This document shows positions 6,391 through 10,061 of a stretch of DNA of 10,061 nucleotides, piece by piece. The translations under genes and the position numbers were made by a program. Source of the DNA: Phycisphaerae bacterium (lineage in GTDB: Bacteria > Planctomycetota > Phycisphaerae > JAJVII01); the NCBI GenBank assembly GCA_028706835.1, contig JAQTVL010000111.1, forward strand, positions 1 to 10,061, written 5' to 3'. The notes beneath the pieces were generated by a model. It was not told the DNA's origin. It ran no database searches and saw only the letters and a program-made list of their open reading frames with translations. Positions within the stretch are counted from its first letter, which is position 1. Each line of letters begins with the position of its first letter.

Positions 6391-6862
6391 TCTGCCCGAA
6401 CAGATCGAAGTGGAGTTGGAGGAGCTTGAGGAGTTGGCAGGCGTTGTCCAGCCCCTTGTGCAGAAGCTCCTTGAAGGTGGCTCGCCGTCTATCTTTGAGG
6501 TCATGGCGATGGGGGCTGTGCTTCACTCCTTCTACAACGGATTGGAGAACGCGTTCAAGCGAGCATTGAAGGAATTCAAGGAGCCCATGCCGCAGGGCGA
6601 ATCCTGGCATCAGGAGTTGCTCCGGGCGGCGACCCGACCGGGGCCGAGCAGACCGGTCGTTATCTCGCCAACCACCGCTTCACAGCTTATTCCCTATCTC
6701 CGATTTCGACATCGGTTCCGAAATATGTATTCGTCTAACCTGGAATGGTCGGAGATGGAGCATCTGGTCACGGGGTTCCTGGCGATGCACAAGACCGTTG
6801 TTCAGGAATTGAACCAATTCCTTGACGATATAAGGAAGATCATCCCCGAGTCCAATGCCTAA
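6380..6862 (+). CDS. HEPN/HepT-like partner of the MNT protein
   Basis: The 160-residue, mostly helical protein resembles the second HepT-like group. Visible landmarks are VLHSFYNGLENAFKRAL (48-64, normally LHxFYxGxExxFxxIA), GESWHQELL (73-81), RPVVIS (91-96) and FRHRFRNMYSSNLEW (109-123). HepT proteins are RNases whose active motif is Rx4-6H; here R110-H111-R112-F113-R114-N115 puts Asn where a second His would complete R-x4-H, so catalysis is uncertain. Tyr117 lies where AMP-accepting tyrosines occur in characterised pairs. The start is GTG, with 11 bases overlapping the MNT gene, and the end overlaps the phosphatidyltransferase gene by 8 bases. It may be a toxin, or a substrate-binding subunit that has lost RNase activity. 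Confidence 0.78.
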   Translation: MLTDLPEQIEVELEELEELAGVVQPLVQKLLEGGSPSIFEVMAMGAVLHSFYNGLENAFKRALKEFKEPMPQGESWHQELLRAATRPGPSRPVVISPTTASQLIPYLRFRHRFRNMYSSNLEWSEMEHLVTGFLAMHKTVVQELNQFLDDIRKIIPESNA

Positions 6863-7706
6863 CTCCCTGAGCAATCAGATCACCGCGGGCCTGATGTGGA
6901 CGCGGGACCGGCTGGCCCGCGGGCTGGTCGCCGTCGGCGTCAGGCCCAACCACCTCACGCTGGTCGGGCTGGTCTGGACGATCGCCGCGGCGGGGTGCCT
7001 GGCGGTCGGGCTCGCCCGCGCCGACGGCAGCGGCGACACGCCGCCGCCGTGGTTCGCCGGGCGGGCGAACTGGTGGCTGTGGGCGGCGGCGGGGTTCATC
7101 ATCCTGGCCGGCGCGATGGACATCCTCGACGGCGCGGTGGCCCGGCTGGGACAGTTGGCCACCGAGACCGGCGCGTTTCTCGATTCGACCCTCGACCGGT
7201 TCAGCGACATCGCCCTGTTCGCGGGCATGGCGGCCGGCTTCGCCTGGCGGAACAACTTCACCTACACGCTGCTCGCGGTGCTGGCGATGGGCTACGCGGT
7301 ACTCATCAGCTACACGCGGGCCCGGGCCGAAGACCTGATCGCCAACTGCAAGGTCGGCTACTGGGAGCGCGGCGAGCGGATCGCGGCGATCCTGATCGCG
7401 GCGGCGTTCTACCAGGTGCCCGCGGTCCTGTGGCAACTGGCGACGCTGCCGATGCTGACGGCCTTGCGGCGAATTGTTTACACGCTGCGCGTCACCGCCC
7501 ACCGGGCCCGCACCGGCGAGGACCTGTCGGTGACGCAGGTCAAGCCGATCGGCGGCGGAATCTACAAACTGGCCCTGTGGCGCTATCCACGGGGCACCAT
7601 CGCCTACGACATCGTCACCGGCGCGAACATCCTGTGGATCATCCTCGCCCCCATCGGCGGCGTGAGCGACCCCATCCGGCGATGGATCGTCGCGATCGCC
7701 GGCTGA
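6855..7706 (+). CDS. CDP-alcohol phosphatidyltransferase, probable phosphatidylinositol-phosphate synthase type
   Basis: The 283-residue membrane enzyme has the complete family motif D-x2-DG-x2-AR-x8-G-x3-D-x3-D at residues 89-114: Asp89, Asp92, Gly93, Ala96, Arg97, Gly106, Asp110 and Asp114. About six hydrophobic helices are visible, near 37-55, 73-88, 117-130, 136-152, 175-197 and 254-270. Such enzymes move the phosphatidyl group from CDP-diacylglycerol to an alcohol. The alcohol cannot be read from the motif, but linkage to ino1 points to inositol phosphate, as for actinobacterial PgsA1; glycerol 3-phosphate or another inositol compound remains possible. The ATG lies inside the end of the HepT-like gene, an 8-base overlap that suggests translational coupling. 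The 154 bases after the stop hold the second paired palindrome. Confidence 0.9.
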   Translation: MPNSLSNQITAGLMWTRDRLARGLVAVGVRPNHLTLVGLVWTIAAAGCLAVGLARADGSGDTPPPWFAGRANWWLWAAAGFIILAGAMDILDGAVARLGQLATETGAFLDSTLDRFSDIALFAGMAAGFAWRNNFTYTLLAVLAMGYAVLISYTRARAEDLIANCKVGYWERGERIAAILIAAAFYQVPAVLWQLATLPMLTALRRIVYTLRVTAHRARTGEDLSVTQVKPIGGGIYKLALWRYPRGTIAYDIVTGANILWIILAPIGGVSDPIRRWIVAIAG

Positions 7707-7767
7707 ACCGCTCTGCGTTCAGGCCCGCCTCAGGGACGAGCGCCTACAATTCCCCCTGCCGTTCGAG

Positions 7768-7818
7768 CCGCGAGCGGGAGCTCGCGGGCGGCAGACACCT
7801 GCGAGCTCCCGCTCGCGG
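7768..7818. repeat. Second paired palindrome (18-bp perfect inverted repeat)
   Basis: Arm 1 (7768-7785) reads CCGCGAGCGGGAGCTCGC, and arm 2 (7801-7818) is its exact reverse complement, with a 15-base spacer. Each arm has an inner hairpin (GCGAGC, loop GGGA, GCTCGC). The likeness extends outward imperfectly (tcgag against tcgat). It has the same two-headed design as 4726-4811 but an unrelated sequence. It lies between the phosphatidyltransferase and phosphatase genes. No T-run follows; it might slow or protect transcripts, but that is speculation. Confidence 0.88.
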
Positions 7819-7860
7819 ATCGAGTCCTGTTTACGTTACTCTTGCGCCGGGCTTTTGATC

Positions 7861-8484
7861 ATGGGACGACTGAAATCTCTTAGCCGGTTGCCGCTGGCCG
7901 CCAAGATCGCCATCGCGGCCGGCCTGCTGGCGGCGGCGGCCTTCTTCGGGCTGCGGTTTTACGAAGACCGGATATTCGTCCAAAGGTTCCACGCGGTCGT
8001 GCCCGGGGTGCTCTATCGCTCGGCCCAGCCGACGAATGAAACCTCCTGGCGAATCCTCCGGCGATACGGCATCACGACCATCGTCATGCTCCGAGTGCCG
8101 GACGAATCCAAGCTGTGGATGATCGAGGAGCGCGAGGACACCCGCGAGCACCATATCCAACTGGTCGTCGTCCCGATGCTGACCTCCAAGCCGCAGGCCG
8201 ACCATGTCGCCGAGGCCCTGAAGGCCATCCGCTCCGCCCCTCGCGGCTGCCTGGTTCACTGCGAGCATGGGCGGTCGCGGACCGGACTGGTGGTGGCCGC
8301 CTACCGCGTCGTCGTGCAGGGGTGGTCGGCGAAGACGGCGATTCAGGAGATGGCCAACTACGGGTGCGAGGCGGATGACCACAAGAACCCGGTCTTCGTT
8401 TCGATGCTGGAAGGCATGCAAAAGAACCGCGACGCCTGGCTGGCGCGGACCTCGCCCTTGGCCCCGACGACGACGCCCCAATAA
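7861..8484 (+). CDS. Membrane-anchored dual-specificity/tyrosine-type phosphatase
   Basis: From ATG at 7861 the protein has 207 residues. A single N-terminal membrane helix (about 13-31) is followed by VVPGVLYRSAQP (46-57), a marker of bacterial DSP-like phosphatases, and then by the catalytic loop HCEHGRSRTG (133-142). Cys134 is the nucleophile and Arg140 the phosphate-binding residue of the Cx5R motif. Asp114 or a nearby acidic residue could be the general acid, but I cannot decide. The domain is complete. The positively charged start (R3, K5, R9, K15) suggests an N-in anchor, which would place the catalytic domain outside the cytoplasm, but this is not certain. The TTG two codons upstream is less likely as a start. 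Substrates of relatives include phosphoproteins, phosphatidylglycerol phosphate and inositol pyrophosphates; nearby ino1 and the phosphatidyltransferase gene suggest an inositol lipid phosphate. It lies 28 bases from the convergent CsgG-like gene. Confidence 0.87.
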   Translation: MGRLKSLSRLPLAAKIAIAAGLLAAAAFFGLRFYEDRIFVQRFHAVVPGVLYRSAQPTNETSWRILRRYGITTIVMLRVPDESKLWMIEEREDTREHHIQLVVVPMLTSKPQADHVAEALKAIRSAPRGCLVHCEHGRSRTGLVVAAYRVVVQGWSAKTAIQEMANYGCEADDHKNPVFVSMLEGMQKNRDAWLARTSPLAPTTTPQ

Positions 8485-8512
8485 CCGCGTTGATGGACTG
8501 CCGCCGCGCCTG

Positions 8513-9463
8513 CTATTTGCCGAGCGGCTCGAGGTGCTGGCCGACTTCGTAGGTCGATTGCGTCATGGATTTGGCCACGGAATACCGGTCGTAGACCTCG
8601 ACCACTTCCAGTTGCCCGATCTGCCGGCCGGGCAGGTAGTCGATCTTGTCGCCGCTCCGCGGGTCGGTGATCGCCTGGCCGAGTTCCATCGCCTTGTAGA
8701 TGCTGCCCACCGTGACGCCGCGGTCGGAGCCGCCGTTGATGATGATCCGCTCCGGCTGGATGAGCGCGACCTGCGGCCGCCACGGCTGCATGGCCACGGC
8801 GCGAACGATCTCGGCGACGGCCTCGCGCGTGCCGTCCGCGGTCACCTTTCCCAGCGGCGTGCGGTAGAACGTACTGCCGCCGAACCCGACGTTCTTGTAG
8901 GTCGCATCGCCCGTCACCGTCCCGGTGCTCAACGATTTCTGCACCGTCCGCGAGAGCACGATCCGCCCGCTCTCCACCTCGATCAACTGGAACGTCATCC
9001 GCATGACCGCCTGGTCCCGCTTGCCGAACGCGTTGAGCATATCCATCCTGGCCCAGGCGTCGTTGCTGGACACGTGGCCGAAATCCGTCACCCGGCCCTT
9101 CACCAGGTACTCCACGTTCTTCAGCCGCCCGACCGGGGCCTTGCCTTCCGGGCGGGTCAGTTTGCTCTGCTGCATCTGGAGTTCCTGGACGATGACGTCG
9201 ATGTTGCCGCGCTCGACGACGTGGAACCGCTCGGTCTTAACCAGTTCGTCGGTGATCACGTCCGCCAGCCCGCCGCCCACGTTCCACCCGTTCGGCGAGC
9301 CAGCCGACTGGAAGCTGACCACCGCGATGGTCGGCTTGACGTAATACTTCGACTCAGCGCGGAACTGGCGCATCCGCACGTCGCACCCAGCCAGACACAA
9401 GCCTGCCAGCACGAGCGTGGCGAGTGCGACGGTCGGTCGATATGTCGGTGCGGCGTGGGTCAT
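8513..9463 (-). CDS. CsgG-like outer-membrane lipoprotein
   Basis: The 316-residue protein begins with a lipoprotein signal (hydrophobic 11-26, lipobox LAGC with Cys27). Its body fits the CsgG family: KPTIAVVSFQ (43-52), GGGLADVITDELVKTERFHV (63-82), ERGNIDVIVQELQMQQ (84-99), YLVKGRVTDFG (119-129), FQLIEVESGRIV (158-169) and VQKS (174-177). The later segment IINGGSDRGVTVGSIY (241-256) resembles the C-terminal domain of FlgT-like proteins. E. coli CsgG forms the curli secretion pore, but relatives are widespread without curli, and no csg genes are seen here, so curli export is not implied. The ATG is supported by GGAG eight bases upstream. It converges with the phosphatase gene. Confidence 0.85.
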   Translation of the reverse strand: MTHAAPTYRPTVALATLVLAGLCLAGCDVRMRQFRAESKYYVKPTIAVVSFQSAGSPNGWNVGGGLADVITDELVKTERFHVVERGNIDVIVQELQMQQSKLTRPEGKAPVGRLKNVEYLVKGRVTDFGHVSSNDAWARMDMLNAFGKRDQAVMRMTFQLIEVESGRIVLSRTVQKSLSTGTVTGDATYKNVGFGGSTFYRTPLGKVTADGTREAVAEIVRAVAMQPWRPQVALIQPERIIINGGSDRGVTVGSIYKAMELGQAITDPRSGDKIDYLPGRQIGQLEVVEVYDRYSVAKSMTQSTYEVGQHLEPLGK

Positions 9464-9538
9464 AGTCGTGTCTCCAACTTACCAACTATCGGCTGGCGCG
9501 CGCCGGAAAATTGAGCGGCGCCGAATAGCCGCGTGATT

Positions 9539-9813
9539 GGGTGTGGCCGTATTTCCTGGCAGCATCTCTTGTCGTGTAATAGGCTATGGCTTTAGCCATA
9601 GTATCCGAACCGGTCGCCCCCTTTGGTCAGGGCGTTTCAACGCCCTTCGCATTCTGGCTTCAGCCGATGGCGATGGCGAAAGCCGCTACGAGAAGCCCGT
9701 TGAAACGGGCTGGGGGTATGGAGTGGGGACTGCGGCTATACCATGCCTGAAGGCATGGCCTAACACACGGCAATACAAAGTGTTGGATCGTGCCAGAAAA
9801 TACGGCCACACCC
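9539..9813. mobile_element. MITE-like non-coding element with 8-bp target duplication
   Basis: The ends are inverted repeats of 23 bases with one mismatch: 9539-9561 begins GGGTGTGGCCGTATTT, and 9791-9813 is its reverse complement except for one base. GCGTGATT occurs immediately outside both ends (9531-9538 and 9814-9821), which is a perfect 8-base target duplication. The 275-base interior holds no plausible protein, so the element would need a transposase in trans. An 8-base duplication and GG-starting ends occur in several IS families (for example ISL3 and IS1595); I cannot choose between them. Ending the element two bases sooner on the right would give a 10-base duplication but uneven ends, so I prefer 8. 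Confidence 0.85.
9584..9758. repeat. Mirror-symmetric array of 18-nt tetraloop hairpins inside the element
   Basis: Four perfect hairpins share one geometry (7-bp stem, 4-base loop) but have different stems: 9584-9601 (loop TTTA), 9629-9646 (loop TTCA), 9694-9711 (loop TGAA) and 9741-9758 (loop TGAA). Left-half loops are TTYA and right-half loops are the complementary TGAA. The inner two share GTTTCAAC when one is reversed. Between them lie two weak hairpins, GGC-TTCA-GCC (9656-9665) and GGC-GAAA-GCC (9676-9685). The outer parts also match: 9573-9584 resembles the reverse complement of 9758-9769. The element therefore folds as a symmetric multi-branched structure. Confidence 0.8.
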
Positions 9814-9815
9814 GC

Positions 9816-9844
9816 GTGATTCCGAACGCCACGCCTTGTATAAT
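9816..9844 (+). promoter_or_regulatory. Candidate promoter for the addiction-module gene
   Basis: A perfect TATAAT (9839-9844) lies 17 bases after GTGATT (9816-9821), a weak -35 box (3/6). The -35 box falls inside the right copy of the target duplication, so it would have survived the insertion. The -10 box is persuasive in GC-rich DNA; the -35 is not, and an extended or activated promoter is possible. Confidence 0.5.
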
Positions 9845-9858
9845 TGTGCATGTCTTCC

Positions 9859-9864
9859 AAGGAG
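9859..9864 (+). promoter_or_regulatory. Shine-Dalgarno deciding the start of the addiction-module gene
   Basis: AAGGAG lies six bases before GTG at 9871. An in-frame ATG at 9850 has no such site and would lie at the predicted transcription start, so GTG is preferred. Confidence 0.7.
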
Positions 9865-9870
9865 CATGCT

Positions 9871-10061
9871 GTGGGCAAAGACGAACTCGCCGCGATGTGC
9901 CTGCGTCTACCCGCTAAAGACCGCAGGGCGTTGATGGACGACCTGAAGCGCAGCCTAGACGATCGTGCGGTCTCCGACTCCGACCAGGCTTTGGCCGAAG
10001 AGGCGGAGCGGCGATACGAGGAACTCCGCAGCGGCAAAGTCAGAGGGCGATCTGTGGCTGC
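9871..10061 (+). CDS. RelB-like addiction-module antitoxin (partial, runs off the window)
   Basis: The 63 visible codons read MGKDELAAMCLRLPAKDRRA, then LMDDLKRSLDD, then EEAERRYEELRSGKVRG. This fits the putative addiction-module component family (Unstab_antitox, TIGR02574): an LRLPxxxRxxLxxxLxxSL start followed by ExExRxxExxSGK. Such antitoxins usually precede a RelE/ParE toxin gene, which would lie beyond the window. The GTG start is backed by AAGGAG. An alternative ATG at 9850 would add seven residues. The family normally ends some 10-15 residues after the visible part, so little is missing. It is transcribed away from the MITE-like element 57 bases upstream. Confidence 0.82.
   Translation, partial: MGKDELAAMCLRLPAKDRRALMDDLKRSLDDRAVSDSDQALAEEAERRYEELRSGKVRGRSVA

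Noticed and set aside
7768..7818. Intrinsic terminator after the phosphatidyltransferase gene
   Set aside because: The stem is strong but no T-run follows on either strand, and the same design occurs as a repeat elsewhere.
8513..9463. Curli secretion system
   Set aside because: Only a CsgG-like protein is present, and no csgA/B/E/F-like genes are seen. CsgG relatives are common without curli.
9495..9504. GGCGCGCGCC palindrome upstream of the CsgG-like gene as an operator
   Set aside because: A 10-base palindrome of only G and C is expected by chance in DNA this rich in GC, and no second copy or promoter context supports it.
9539..9813. CRISPR array suggested by several short palindromes at near-regular spacing
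   Set aside because: The hairpins differ in stem sequence and there is no identical direct repeat. The terminal inverted repeats and target duplication explain the region better.
9537..9917. Open frame running through the MITE-like element
   Set aside because: It crosses the element's inverted repeats and hairpins and enters the next gene out of frame. The codons follow palindromes rather than protein-like patterns.

Overview
The window is GC-rich bacterial chromosome (coding regions roughly 60-70% G+C by eye). The organism is diderm, because it encodes a CsgG-type lipoprotein. The combination of an inositol-phosphate synthase, a UroD-like fragment beside a sugar isomerase, secreted transglutaminase-like proteins, many small toxin-antitoxin (TA) modules and dispersed hairpin repeats looks like Planctomycetota or a relative. 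That placement is inference from gene content; there is no rRNA or marker gene here to prove it.

Left part, minus strand (1-4630). From upstream to downstream: a two-helix membrane protein of unknown role; a sugar phosphate isomerase/epimerase-like TIM barrel; the frameshifted C-terminal scrap of a UroD-like gene; a DUF433/DUF5615 TA pair; a secreted transglutaminase-like protein; and a second TA module whose antitoxin is intact but whose ParE-like toxin carries two opposite frameshifts. Spacing is tight from DUF433 through the transglutaminase gene (4-nt overlap, then 12 nt).

Middle part, plus strand (4883-8484). A candidate promoter precedes inositol-3-phosphate synthase (ino1), an MNT nucleotidyltransferase, a HEPN/HepT-like partner and a CDP-alcohol phosphatidyltransferase. 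These four genes are packed like one operon (10-nt gap, 11-nt overlap, 8-nt overlap). After a 154-bp gap holding a paired hairpin repeat comes a membrane-anchored cysteine phosphatase with the HCEHGRSRTG signature. Ino1 makes inositol phosphate and the transferase can join it to CDP-diacylglycerol. A membrane phosphatase nearby could remove the phosphate, so the set may form a complete phosphatidylinositol pathway with a TA-type module embedded in it.

Right part (8513-10061). A convergent CsgG-like outer-membrane lipoprotein gene is followed by a 275-bp non-coding element with 23-bp terminal inverted repeats (22/23 matching) and a perfect 8-bp target duplication, built from a mirror-symmetric set of 18-nt hairpins. 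Just beyond it, a perfect TATAAT box and a strong Shine-Dalgarno lead into a RelB-like addiction-module antitoxin cut by the window end.

Repeats: two different paired, REP-like palindromes (4726-4811 and 7768-7818) lie in intergenic gaps, and part of the first recurs at the very start of the window (1-22).
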